From Agapanthus africanus (taxonomy: Eukaryota; Streptophyta; Magnoliopsida; Asparagales; Amaryllidaceae), in the NCBI GenBank assembly GCA_030015575.1, contig CM057346.1:561354315-561418314 (forward strand): DNA of 64,000 nucleotides, in the 5' to 3' direction. Under the pieces are notes generated by a model. It had not been told where the DNA came from, made no database searches, and saw only the letters and a list, made by a program, of their open reading frames with translations. Position numbers and translations under genes: made by a program. Within the stretch, counting starts at the first letter, position 1; the number at the start of each line of letters is the position of its first letter. Below, one piece after another: positions 1-12,078 of this stretch.

Positions 1-925
1 CAAATGTGGTGTTCTTGGCCAACAAAAGAGTCAAGGGTCTAGCAATCTTACTAAAATCCTTGATGAACCGTCTATAGAAACCGGCATGGCCAAGGAAGGC
101 TCGAATGTCTCGGACGCATTTGGGAGGAGGGAGATTGGAGATGACTTCAATCTTAGCTTTATCTACCTTAATGCCATTTTGCGAGATGATATGTCCTAAG
201 ACAATACCTTCTCGTACCATGAAGTGGCACTTCTCCCAATTTAAAGTAAGGTTCTTATCCTTACACCGGGTAAGGACTGCGTCTAAATATAGCAAACACT
301 CATCAAAGGAGTCGCCGAAAATAGAGAAATCATCCATGAAGATCTCCAAGAATTTTTTCACCATGTCAGAAAAAATTCCCATCATACACCGCTGGAAGGT
401 AGCGGGTGCATTGCATAACCCAAAGGGCATGCGGCGGTAAGAAAACGTACCGAACGGACAAGTGAATGTGGTCTTGTCTTGGTCTTTTTCGGCGATGGGA
501 ATTTGGTTATAGCCGGAGTAGCCATCCAAAAAGCAATAGTATTCGTGCCCAGCCAATCGTTCTAGCATTTGGTCAATAAAAGATAATGGAAAGCGGTCTT
601 TCCGTGTCGCGGCGTTGAGTTTTCTATAATCGATGCATACTCGCCACCCAGTTTGGGTGCGAGTAGGTATTAGCTCTTTCGCCTCATTAGTTATGACCGT
701 TATGCCCGATTTCTTTGGGACAACATGAATGGGGCTAACCCACTTGCTATTAGAGATAAGGTAAATGATACCACTATCAAGACATTTTACGATCTCCTTT
801 TTAACAGCCTCCTTCATGACTAGGTTGAGTCGTCTCTGTGGATCCCTTGCTGGCTTGGCATCATCCATCATATGAATATGATATTCAGCTATTAGGGGAC
901 TAATCCCCTGGATGTCCGCCATAGT
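1..925 (-). pseudogene. Athila pol: reverse transcriptase region, partial at window edge
   Basis: The minus strand encodes the core of a Ty3/gypsy reverse transcriptase. RRMPFG lies around 420-440 and the catalytic FMDDFSIFG block around 320-335, followed by the Athila-typical stretch around LNWEKCHFM and VLGH toward position 150-250. In a live element this enzyme copies genomic RNA into cDNA inside the virus-like particle. RNase H and integrase would lie beyond position 1. It follows the gag/protease segment directly, as expected for this family. The region is a broken fossil. The family call rests on these motifs. Confidence 0.85.
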
Positions 926-2497
926 CTAGCCAAAAGCTTGCCGATTGCTTTGTAAGACCGTTAAAAGGGCTTTCTCTTGCTCGGGGGCTAGAGATGCCGA
1001 GCTGATAACAGGAAGGGTCTCATTTTCACTTAAGTAAGCATATTTAAGGTGGGACGGCAATGGTTTGAGTTCGAGTATTGGAGGCGAAACAATTGAAGGT
1101 AAAATTGGTGAAATTGTCTCGAACTCGAAGGATTCCAACAGAGGTTCAAAACGAGTGTAAGCAACCGAGTTGGTTGGTTCAGCTAACTCATCTGAAAATT
1201 CAAAGGATTCAAACTCGGGTGGTGATTGGTCAAGATCGTTTGAGAATATGAAACACTCGTAGTCATTATCAGGCGTGAAAACAGTATCAGATTCAAGAAA
1301 GAACGCACTAGTGGCGTTAAAATTGCTATGATCGAACAGAAATTTCTCACGCTCACAGTCCTCCTGGGTGATCTCTTGGATCGAGCAAACATCAAGTATA
1401 TTAGCATTAGGTTCGGAGGGCAGATTCCCCAACTTAAAAATGTTGAGCTCAATTGTCATGTTCCCAAAAAATAAGTTCATCGAACCATTTCGACAATTGA
1501 TCACCGCATTAGAAGTTGCAAGGAATGGTCGACCGAGTATCACCGGAATTTGACTCCGGGGGTTAGCTACAAGCTGTGTGTCCATAACAATGAAATCAAC
1601 GGGGAATATGAAGTCCCCTACTTTAATCAACACATCCTCTAACTCACCCCTAGGATGGGTGATGGATCGGTTGGCCATTTGGAGAGTACAATATGTGGGT
1701 TTCAGCTCTCCAACGCCTAGTTGCTCATATACTGAATAGGGAAGCAGGTTAACACTGGCACCAAGATCTAAAAGTGCTCGGTTTATGTTCTTATCCCCAA
1801 TAGTTATTGAAATCATAGGACAGCCATGGTCCTTTCGTTTTTGAGGTAAGGGTTGGGTAAGAGTATCACTCACTGCACTGGCCAAGAAAACTTTCTTAGG
1901 TACCTGTGATTTCCTCTTCTTGGTGCATAAGTCCTTCAAGATTTTAGCATAAGAAGGGACTTGTTGGATTGCATCCAAGAGGGGAATGTTAATGCTAACC
2001 TGTTTAAATAGCTCCACAATCTTCTCCATTTGTGGAGTTTGTTTATTGGATCTCAACCTGTTTAGAAATGGAACATTTTGAAAATTTGTTGAGTCCAATG
2101 TTTGTGGAGGAGATTGCGGAGTTGGAACAGATCCCAGTGTTGGTGTTTTCGTGGAGTGAGATATGGGTCCGTTCGCAATAGTAGAAGAAGTAGAGCCTTG
2201 TGAGGAATGGAGAACAGGCTCTAAAGACGAAGAAGAAGAAGAAGCGGCGGCCGGGGTGTCATCATTAGTGCCAACATTATTGTGCAACATCCTTCCAGAT
2301 CTCAATGTAGTTACGGCACTCACATTATGGTTTTGTTGTTCATGAGCAACATGTGTATTTTGTGGGTGGCCAGGATTTGGCAGTGGTTGAGATGGAAGCT
2401 TCCCTTTCTCTCGCTCGGTTAAAGCTGCATTCAGTTGTGCAATCTGGGCTTCAATGGTTTTGATACTTTGCCCATGTGATGCAGTGTGTTGCACCAA
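926..2497 (-). pseudogene. Athila gag C-terminus and aspartic protease segment
   Basis: A 523-residue open segment. The first ~160 residues are low-complexity, rich in Ser, Thr, Pro and Gln, typical of the gag-to-protease linker. The protease-like fold occupies about residues 215-350, with DHGCPMISITIGDKNINRALLDLGAS near its start and VILGRPFLATSNAVI near its end, both conserved in plant Athila-type retropepsins. The C-terminal ~150 residues are acidic and lead toward reverse transcriptase (EQEKALLTVLQSN). In an intact element the protease cleaves the Gag-Pol polyprotein. It lies between the gag core (2569-3872) and RT (1-925) on the same strand. Confidence 0.85.
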
Positions 2498-2568
2498 AGA
2501 CTGAATGGAAGACTGGATGTTGGCTGAGAATTGAGTAGATTGTTTTAAAAACGCATCCAGATTTCGTT

Positions 2569-3872
2569 TTAGCGAGAAAACCTTATCGTTATTTGGCTGA
2601 ACAAAATTGTTTGGTGGAAAAGAGTTGTTTGGTGCAAAATTGTTCGTTTGATTTTAGTAAAGTTGGGGTTGGAAAGGTTGCAGATATTGAGTTTGTTGAG
2701 GAACTTGTTGTTGTGGAGGAGGCCTCTGGAAATTGTTATTGTCTTGGAATTGTTGTTGATTTTGATTCCAAGCAAAATTGGGGTGGTTCCTCCAACCTGG
2801 ATTGTGAGTTGAAGAGTATGGATCATTTCTTTGTCTTTCCTGAAATGCAGCAGATCATTTCTTTGTCTTTGCTGAAATGCAGCATTGACTTGATCCTGTC
2901 CTTGAGCAGGTGGGTTGTAAGGACACTCTTCAGTCAAATGAGACGGATCCGAACAACAAGCGCATATAGTGCGAGGGGGTAAAGCGGGGGCAGGAGAAGG
3001 CAATGAGAATTTGCTCTCAATTGCTTCTAGTTTTCGTGTAATTGCGGCAATTTCGGCTTTCATTGCAATTGACATATCAAGTTGATGAACGCCTGCCCTA
3101 GACGGACCAGATGAAGTAGATGAAGTGGACGAAGCTGTCTGTCTAGTGCTTTCCCACTGAAGCATTTGTTCAGTAAGATCGTCGAGAAATTGCCAAGCTT
3201 TCTCGTCAGATTTGGTTAGGAAGTGGCCTTGACAAATGGTTTCCAGCAACTGTTTAGTTGCTGGGTTCAGTCCTTCGTATAAACTTTGGTAAATTTGCCA
3301 TCTCTCGATACCGTGATGAGGGCACTGAACAAGAAGGTCTTTGAATCGTTCGAAACACTTCCAAAAAGGTTCGGAAGGAAAATGGGAAAATTGGTTAATT
3401 TCATTACGAATTCTCACGGTCTTGTGATGTGGGTAAAACTTTTTTAGAAACGCTTTAACAAACTCTTCCCAACTATTTATAGAATGCGATGCAGTACTAT
3501 ATAGTCACTTTTCAGCTAGGTCACATAGAATGAAGGGAATGACTCGTAGCCTTATAGCATCATCGGAAAGTTGGGTGGTCTTCATCATTGCACAAATATT
3601 CTGGAATTTGTTAATGAAGATATAGGCATCTTCGGATTCCAGCCCGTGAAATTTAGGCAACTGATGAAGTGGGAATTAATTTCGAAATTATCCCCATTAG
3701 CCGACGGTAGTGAAAGACAAGTAGGAAGTGCGGAGCGGGTGGGATAGAAACGATCCTGAAGCGCAATTCGCTGTGGCGCTTCGACAGGAGGTTGTTGTGG
3801 GTTATTCGCACCCAGTTGAGGTGGAATCAGTCCCGAGGTAGGTAAAGGGTTGTTAGGATTGAATCCTGACAT
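2569..3872 (-). pseudogene. Athila gag region (capsid core and CCHC zinc knuckle)
   Basis: The gag start region is at 3872 (MSGFNPNNPLP). The retrotransposon gag core is visible at 2950-3417: FSHFPSEPFWKCFERFKDLL, YQSLYEGLNPATKQLLE, and a knuckle CACCSDPSHLTEEC that fits CX2CX4HX4C. Gag forms the virus-like particle and the knuckle binds RNA. The tail below about 2900 is Gln/Asn-rich. The region is broken a few times and is not translatable as one protein. It lies immediately downstream of the 5' leader and upstream of the protease segment. Confidence 0.85.
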
Positions 3873-5168
3873 ATCTTTAGAAGATGATGAATGTGAAGAT
3901 GAAGGTAAAAATGAAAAAGAAGTGAAGGGAGTTTCGACTTCGGAGTCGAACGCGTCGTCAGTAGCGACTAACGAGACACGGACTAAACGGGCGCTAGTGT
4001 CCCTAGTCCAACCGGATATACACTAAACGAGTTGTAGTGTAGTCAAACGTAGAATGTGGGGGTAAGAAAACGTCAATGGGGAAATGTGAATGAAGATTGG
4101 GTGCAATGGAATTCTAGCGACAAAGGGCAAGTCTTTTTGTAAAAATTTTGTTTTGTTTTTTTTTTATAAAAAGTTTTTGCAAAAGATTTTGTACGGAACT
4201 ACGACACACTTTCAAACAATCACAAGTTAAGCATGCACAATCAAGCCTAAAGCTAGGATCTCCTAAGTTAACTAGACTGCTCCTAACTGGTCCAAAGCGA
4301 CAAGTTGTGAGATATCTCTCAAATCGCCTCTTCACCGCCAATTGTGGTCAGGTAAGCACAAGTGAAGAAATGAGGGTTCCGCTCACGAATCACCGTGAGA
4401 CGGGCCTTTTAAAGTTACCTTTCTCACTTGTCTAGCCTAGGCACCACAAAATCATATTTAGATAAACGACTGAATGCCCACAACCTTGCTCTGTCATAAT
4501 GAGCGCGACGGTCCTTAATTGGCTGAGTCTAGATATTTTTTAATTAGCTTGAGGGTGATGCTTTTTGTGATTTCTGGGGTCTTAGGAAGGGTAATGAAAT
4601 CCCCACCCAATCTGAGTTGGTGTTATAGCCCCTTAGATTCCGTTTTAAATATATAAAGCAATTAACACACAAAATCTAAAACACTTGCTAAAAATTTTTC
4701 TTTTTATTTGCGACGCAAAGAATCCTGCACAAAAATGATTTATTGGAGAGGGAGAAGAAGTTTTGCGCAAAGAACCCTGCAGGAAAAATTTTCAGTGGAG
4801 ATCAGGGGGTAGAAAAGAAGACAAGAAATACTCACAGAAAAATTGGAGTGCCGACGTCACAGGTTGACCGCGGAACCGCGGTCAAATTCTTGTTTATGCC
4901 GCATTTCCGCGGCGGTTTAGTCGGTTTGGATCTTCAAAATTTTTCTCTGTGCTGTTATGGTTCTCCTCTGTCTGTTCAGATACTCTGTTTGTTGATTTGT
5001 TCACTGGGCTTGCTCCAGTTCTGCATCAGTCCGTCTTCTTTTCCTGCACAACTCGCACAAAAACCGATCAAAAATAACATGACGATTTTTTTATGTATTT
5101 TTTTTTATTTTTTCAGTTTTTATATTTTTTTATGTAATTAATCCGAAATTACAAAAAGAAATAAACCA
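3873..5168 (-). other. Athila 5' untranslated leader
   Basis: A 1.3-kb stretch between the primer binding site and the gag start, with no convincing coding signal. It includes T-rich tracts (4140-4170, 5085-5135) and a GC-rich patch at 4850-4915 in which palindromic CCGCGG/CCGCGGAACCGCGG sequences recur. The same palindrome appears in the interrupted LTR at about 25900. I see no host gene here. Confidence 0.6.
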
Positions 5169-5191
5169 CCGTTTCCCCGGTAACGGCGCCA
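5169..5191 (-). other. Athila primer binding site (tRNA-Asp type)
   Basis: Read on the minus strand, TGGCGCCGTTACCGGGGA starts at 5191, a few bases inside the LTR end. It resembles the 3' end complement of plant tRNA-Asp (TGGCGCCGTTGCCGGGGA), the known Athila primer, with one visible difference. Confidence 0.85.
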
Positions 5192-5193
5192 TT

Positions 5194-5999
5194 TGATTGA
5201 GAGAGATTTTGCGTACGTGGGTTTTAAAATTTAAATTAAGAATACCGCAATCAAGACGGTGTCGCTTGGTAGCTAACCGGTTGAGTACGGGTCGGTCCAC
5301 AGGAAAAAGGTGTTAATTTCTTTAAGTTCTAACGTGTTAAGTCCTATTTTTGGTAGGTTTTGTTTTGAAATCTAAGAATGAGATTCAATTGATTTAAAGT
5401 CTTGTTAGGGTTAGGATTAGGTTAGTTTGAAATATAGATTCTTCTCACTGCTTTCTTTGCCCTAGTTAAGAATATAGGTGTTAGGGTAATAGTCAAAAAA
5501 GGGGATTAGCACGACCAGGAAGAAACTTAGTTTCTTACTTTTGGTCCTTGTCCGTCCTTTCTTAACTCTTATCCCTAACCTCCAATTAATTCAACCACAA
5601 CCGATTTAACTAGGGAATCACCGCTATCTTGTAAGATAGGGTGCCGTAGTGAGCGGTGTGTTGTTGATTTAAGTAGAGTCCTAATTAATTAAAATTATAT
5701 GGGTAAGGAAAGGAGTGAGAGAGATTTCCTTCTCTCAAACATTCCCTATCCAAACCCTAACAACTGAGGAATTAATCACTCATTAGGAAAGTGACAAAAG
5801 AATTCATTTTTATAATTTTTATTTTAAAAGACTATCTAAGTTGCAGATAATAAAAGACAGATAAAAAATTGCATGAATTAAATTCAGACAAAAAATGCAA
5901 GATAGAAAAAGAAAGCTTACTTTATTGATGACCTCTCAACGATTACAAGGAAATTAAAAATTTTGAATCTAAGAATTAAAAAGAGGCATGCCTAATTAG
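5194..5999 (-). repeat. Athila 5' LTR, PBS-proximal part
   Basis: The LTR begins a few bases from the primer site (5194-5198, exact base uncertain) and runs to 5999, where element B starts. It resumes at 25752. Together the two parts make about 1.39 kb. The visible text is AT-rich with no coding signal. The other LTR lies outside the window, so divergence cannot be judged. Confidence 0.75.
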
Positions 6000-6662
6000 T
6001 GTAATACCCAGTCCCTATAAATAATTATTGTATTTTCCCCAAATTTTCCATATTTTTCCCAATTAAATTACCTTACCCTAATTTAATCTAATCCCTTTAA
6101 ATTTTCATAAACCCAACCAAACCCAGACCATTCACTTCCAAATTCCTTTTCTTTTCCCAGCCAGCCCACTCTCTATACCTTCCCTTACCTGGCCCACTCC
6201 CTCTCTATCTCTCTTTCTATTTTCCTTGCTTTCCCGGCCCGACCCATCTGCCCCAAACCGACCCGACCCGCTTCTTCCCCAACCCACCTTCTTCCTTTCC
6301 CGCTCTTTTCTTTTCCCCCACGTCGCGGTTGTTCCTACGCCCCTGCCTCCCTCGCGCCCACGACCCGCGCCATACGACCTCATCTTCGCCCCAACGTCCT
6401 CACCCACGACTCGCTCCCTCCTCACAACGTTCCCTTCCCCCTTACGCTCCTCGACGGCCGCACCACTTCCCCCACGTCCCAAACTCCAACGACCACTTTT
6501 GCACCCCCTACTTCACCTTCGCTCTCTCTCTCCTCTCGACTTCTCCTCCTCCTCCTCTCATCGCCACTCCTCGCACCATCGAGCCTCACTCGCTACACCC
6601 AGAACCACAGAGCTTCCCCACTGCAAACCCACCTCGGCGGCCATCTCGAGCTGCACTCCGCC
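6000..6662 (+). repeat. Element B 5' LTR, first part
   Basis: Matches 22194-22867 closely, starting at TGTAATACCCAGTC. It becomes C/T-rich (6180-6660) with many CCC, TCC and CGCC runs. Element C interrupts it at 6663, after a CTGCACTCCGCC context that is CTGCACTCCACC in the 3' copy. Confidence 0.88.
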
Positions 6663-8824
6663 TGTTAGTGTATATGCCCTAGAGGCCATTACTGTATCAT
6701 ACTAGTTTGTATATTACTTGATGGAAGCTTGGGATATTCACATTTGTATAGACAATCTTGCTCAAAATAGTAGTATGCTACTTGGTTTTTCTCTACTTCA
6801 ATGTGTGTACATGTGTTTCTTTTAACATATCGCTTATATGCATTAGTGGAGCCCTTAGGATCTTTGCTTGATTACCAGCGTTGTGATGGCAGTCACACTC
6901 ATGGGGGCTGGGTAATCCACAAGCACATCCTTATACAGGTCCCTAGTTGTAGGACTATCGAGACAGAGCATCGATACTCCGGAGTAGACTAGCGTATGCG
7001 CTTCTCATCCCAGCAGGGGAGACAGTCTGTACCACAGCCGTCAGTACGTCGTATTTGAGATAGTATGCGGGTGCTCGTTAGGTTACGAGTACACTGGACA
7101 GGACTCGTCGGGAACTGATTGGTTGGTACTATACCTATCGTCAGTTATCAGTTCCTAGGTGACATGAGTACAGCTTAGTCCGCTGACTTAACACTGTCAC
7201 TTCGCCTCGAGTGTGTTCCCACTGTACTTTGATTACTACCCTACCACGGCTCAAAGGAGTCGTGCAAACAGGTAGTAGTTGGGTGCAGTCCCGAAGCACT
7301 TGGAGGCAGTGACAGTTAGATAGGATTCGTCTCTCCCGGTATTGGGAGTTGATATCGCGCTGTGTCAAGGAGAGCCATTACACACAGTCGTCCCTGGCCA
7401 GGGCAAGCGAGATGCACTGGTAGGTTTCCAGTGTTATCTCAGGGTGTTCTGGGCTACACTCCGACGCGACTTGTACCGCTATTAGGGGACTGACGTTTAC
7501 AGCCCCCTAGGCCCGCCATGCGATATTCTCAGACGAACAGACCGGACTGTACGGAGACTGTCGCATTCAGGCTCAGTATGAGTTCAGATGGGTTTCACCT
7601 CATTAGTCTTCTTATCGGCATCTACCTGGGGGCTGTTACGCACAGCCAGTGCCGCTTGCGGTCTGTGGTTAAACCCACTGCCAGCGTAGTGTCGAGTCTT
7701 TAGAGTCCCACACAGAGAGCTATTCGCCTTTGGGCAAAAAGAGTAGAGGTCGCATGGTTTTGCGACAGGGTTCGGTCACATCCGCGCACTTGTGCACGTT
7801 TGGTGTCCGGGCAGTTATTACTAGCGGGCTTTGGTTTAAGCCAGATCCTAGTATACGTTTTGGGATTGGTTTTGTCTCTTTGTATTCATGTTCCTCAGAA
7901 CACGGATGCGGGTGTGTATGCACAGTTGACAGAGATAGAAGTAGAGGATCCATTTGTATTCGTGTTCCTCGGAACACGGATGCGGGTGTGTATGCACAGT
8001 TGACAGAGACAGAGGCAGAGGATTCTCATTAGGGTTGTTGACTGTTGACTTTTTCTAAACCCTAATGAGAATAAGAAATATGATTAATAATAATATTAAT
8101 TAAGTATTATTGTGTCATGGTGGGATTAAAAGTTTGACTTTGTTGACTTGTTGACTTTGTTGACCGATTGACTAGTTTGGACTTGTTGACCATCATCATT
8201 GTTTGCTATCATTTCATGGCTATGATTTTTGGCTTGCTTGTTGTTCTTTACAACATGAGTGCATGAAATGATAATGCCATTGACATGAACCATCACAAAA
8301 TACTTTAATTATTATTATTATGATGATTATTTTCCTTATGAGAGCATGGTTGTAAAAGTCTTGCTCATTCTATCATTTTGGACTCTCTCTCATCCAAGCT
8401 CTCTCCTCTTCCTCTTGCTCTCCCTCTTCCTCTAGCTCAAGGCAAAAATCTCTCATGTGTTGAGAACCATTTGCCTTGGAGATAAAACCCTAAAACACTT
8501 CTCTACTCATCCTAAGGTCCAAGGTCTAGCAAGCTAAGAATTTTAGTTTCCTCTAGATTGAGGTTAGAGCCAAAGGTAGAAGCTTTCGGGTGGATCCATC
8601 TTCGGCACAAGGAGACGATGAGGTGAGGTCGATCCGACCACCACAAGGAGTTGAAGAGAAGGAGTTCAAGATTAGGTATAACCCATAACATAGTAGCTAA
8701 ACTCTTAGCTAGGTTGTTAGATAGTTTGTTTAGCAAAGATCCGTTTTTTGAGTCCATGTTACCTCCACCGAAAAATCGTTTTTCACCATTTCCGCAACCC
8801 CAAAGAACCGGGGACGGGTAACGT
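6663..8824 (+). repeat. Element C 5' LTR
   Basis: About 2162 bp, matching 14663-16790 throughout. The ~34-bp length difference from the 3' LTR lies in the first third. Near 7879-8026 it holds two tandem copies of a 74-bp unit, also present in the 3' LTR. Confidence 0.92.
7879..8026 (+). repeat. 74-bp tandem duplication inside the C 5' LTR
   Basis: Two copies with period 74 (7879-7952 and 7953-8026), each containing GAACACGGATGCGGGTGTG. The same pair is at 15845-15992 in the 3' LTR, so the duplication predates this insertion. Confidence 0.85.
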
Positions 8825-8834
8825 GGACTTATAG

Positions 8835-8847
8835 TGGTATCAGAGCC
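8835..8847 (+). other. Element C primer binding site (initiator-Met)
   Basis: TGGTATCAGAGCC, about ten bases after the LTR end, is the standard primer site complementary to plant initiator tRNA-Met. Confidence 0.9.
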
Positions 8848-10854
8848 TAGCTAAACACTATCTAACATGTTAGCAAAGTAACTAGAAGTTCGATCGGAGA
8901 AAAAATCACAAAACATGCCCGAAATGTTAAGTTTCTGCCGATTTTGTTTTCTGTTCAAAAATTAATAAATCATACACTAAAAATCGGCTCAGGGTTTTTA
9001 AAGCACACCCAAGAAAAATGGTCCAGCGACTCGGTCAAAGCGCCGTGGAACCGCGACCGGAGCATGCTCCCGCCGCGGATCCGCGGCCGAGTTGACTCGG
9101 CCATGGGCAATTTTTCCTGCAATGTGTTCAGTTTGGTGTTTTGGGATTTTTACAATATGTTTTTTCTGCCCAGATTTTCCAGAAAACAAATTTGTGTTTT
9201 GGGGTGGTTACAAATCCGTATTTTGATCGAACTTCTATAGACTTTAGCTAACGGGTTATATATGTGATGTGATATATGTATTGAACGTCTGCTAATCACT
9301 ATACGTCGATTAGTGGGGGTTATACATATATGTGATCTGTAATGTTGCTGGTATGTGTATATGAATTCGTTGGATTGTCGCGTATGAATAGCCGGGGGTT
9401 GTGAGATGAGAGTTTTCTTTATCTTTCAATTCATGTAATTTGTAATTGATATAATATTATTTATATGGCTGCACATCCGGGATGAGGTTGTAGCCGCCAT
9501 TGTATAATTTCTTTTACTGTTTTTGCTCCTAGGATAGACCCAAGGTGGGGTGCACAAACTACCGGGTATCTCAAAGTGTCGAGTGGCCTACTCACGTTGT
9601 TGAGGGAGGTTACTTCACTTCGGGTATTTGGCGGGTAGTTTGTCGCACCCGTAGGGGTCTAGGGTGGGGTAGTGGCTATTCATCACGACCGTGTAATCCG
9701 CTTTTCGTTACAGGCTCGTACGGAATGCGGATTCCTACAATATCCAATCTATTCATCTGTGATCTGGAATGTCTATCATTGCATGTGACGAATGTATATA
9801 TCTATATATGATATCTATTTAGGCGTTGCTTATGTTTTGCATCCGCGCTAGTCCAGCCCCTGCTCTGTCGTTAGTTAAGTAACGTAACGGGTAATGACGG
9901 GGCCCCGTGGCGAATGCGGATGGCATAAGCGTACGTCATATTTTCGTTGTTTTCTGCAATGGTAGGATTAAATGATGGGACGCATTAGAATTAATGCAAG
10001 AAAATAAACCAAAGTTAAAGTCGTTGGAACAATTTCAAAAACCACTCGGTTTCTTTTCAAAAACAATTTTTAAACGCGGAGCTTAAGCCACTCCTTTTAA
10101 AAGCTATCAAGGTTCCATCGATTATATCAAGTTCACTACGTTCACGGTTTCGCCAAAACCATTCGTAGCCCTCTGTCATTTCAGTTAAATATTCAGTAGT
10201 ATTCAAGCTATGTATTTTGACCTTCGCCAAGGCATAGTGATTGGTAGCTGCTGAATATTTATCTATAGCATAGATAGATGCGTTGGTTTGGGACAGTTGT
10301 ACTACTATTTTGGCCTTCGTCAAGAGTATGTATGGGTGGGTTCAAATTAACCTGGATAATGACGGGTAGAACTTGACATGTGACTTATGATATGTTGGCC
10401 TTCGTCAAGGTCATAAAAGCATGGGGCAAAAATCCACATCGGGAGTTTCAAAAGAAACTGAAACTTGCTAGCGCTGCATACCATTTGGAGTGTGATGATT
10501 CTGGTAGGATTCCTTCAGTTTTGTCACGCGATGATATTTGGATCCCGATCCTACTGTGAGTATATGCTACTCCTCGGGAAATTTCTCACTTAACGATCAA
10601 TGCTATAAACCAAGTAGGTGTCTAGAAAGGTGTTAGCGGGGCTACGCCCCCGGGAAAAGAGGTTCTTAAATTAAGAAACTTCGCGAAAGCGTTGGAAAAC
10701 CTCCCTCGAAGTACCAACACTGGCCTGGCTGAACGGTTAAGCAAGTATTGTACGGTGAGATTGATCCCGACTAATTCTTCCTTTTTGGTTTGAGGAAGGA
10801 TTCGAGAAACAGTGGGAGCCATCCTGTTTAGATAAACTAAAAACCAATCTAAAC
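8848..10854 (+). other. Element C untranslated leader
   Basis: A 2-kb stretch with no convincing coding signal. It contains a CCGCGG-rich palindromic patch (9040-9090) and a short motif GGCCTTCGTCAAG or close variants near 10218, 10310 and 10398. A long leader is usual in the Angela/BARE group. Confidence 0.65.
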
Positions 10855-11955
10855 TTGCAAGAGCATCATGCTGAGTGTTTTCTTCTCTCTCTTAATTGCA
10901 GCGACCTAGTGACCACACATAGGTTACATCTAGATAATAAAATGACTGAATCTGACTGTTATGATTGGAAAAGGTCTGTTCAGATGTCCATTGCCCATGA
11001 CAAGCTGGGACACCTCTTAACTAATCCAACCCCTGCCGTCTCAGGACCAGTTTCCCCTGTCACGGATATTGATATCCATAAGACATCGGAAAAAGACTGT
11101 GCGAAAGCCAAGTGCCTCGTGTTAGCCTCAGTTGATGGTGCATACCAGAGGCAGCACGAGAAGATGGACTTAGCTTCTATCTTTCTCCATAACAAAGATT
11201 TATATGGAGAACAATCTCGTATCGCAAGATATGAGATCTCGAACGAATTGCTTCCAGCGAGGTTGGCTATCGGGTCATCTGTAGGGGGCAACTTCCTTAC
11301 AGAGACCAGCTGTTTTGAGCTCACGGACCTGAAGACCACGTTGAAGAACGGGTCAGATGCTGACTTGATTCTACAGTCTCTACCTTCTACCCTGAAGGAA
11401 ACCAGGGAAGTAGAAGGAAAGGGAAGGGCAAAAGTTTCGAGACTGGATGTAGTAAAAGAGGGACGTTTCTATTGTTACGGGAATGAACATTGGCAGAAGG
11501 ATTGCAGGGCTAGCAAAGCCAGTAGCCAGGATTCGAAGCATGTTGTGGCTTTGGCTTCGGGTGTGTTCGTAATAGAGAACTGTATGTCAGTTAACCCTAC
11601 TTCCTGGGTATTGGATACCGGATCAGGATCTCACATCTGTAATTCGTTACAGGCTTTGAGAAACCGTAGGGTTATCAGGATAGGTGATATGACTCTCAGG
11701 GTTGCTAACGGAATGAGCATGAACGCTGAATCCGTAGGGGAATATCATCTTGGACTGACAACTGGGCAGATATTGATTTTGCGTAACTGTTTGTATGTAC
11801 CAGGTGCGACTTGTAATATCATATCTGTATCCTTACTTTCTAAGGAAAGATATGATTTTACTTTTGTAAGCGATGTGGTCCACATCCACCTAAATCAAGT
11901 TCTGATTGGGTCAGGTACATTAGAAAACGGGATATATGTATTGAATCAAGCTTAG
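10855..11955 (+). pseudogene. Element C gag and protease
   Basis: A 366-residue frame, with gag probably starting near MTESDCYDWKRSVQM (10941). Gag runs to about residue 200. A zinc-knuckle-like CYGNEHWQKDC is near 205. The copia protease follows from about 250 with the catalytic WVLDTGSGSHICN, then LRNCLYVPGATCNIISVSLL. In a working element gag forms the particle and the protease cleaves the polyprotein. It is followed by integrase-RT on the same strand, as normal for Ty1/copia. Confidence 0.9.
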
Positions 11956-12078
11956 ATTTTCAGTATCCAGAACACACTTAAAAGAAAGTCTCCGGAATTA
12001 AATCAGGCCTTCTTATAGCATTGTAGACTGGGTCACATTAATGAGACACGGTTAACAAAGTTACATAAAGAGGGATAC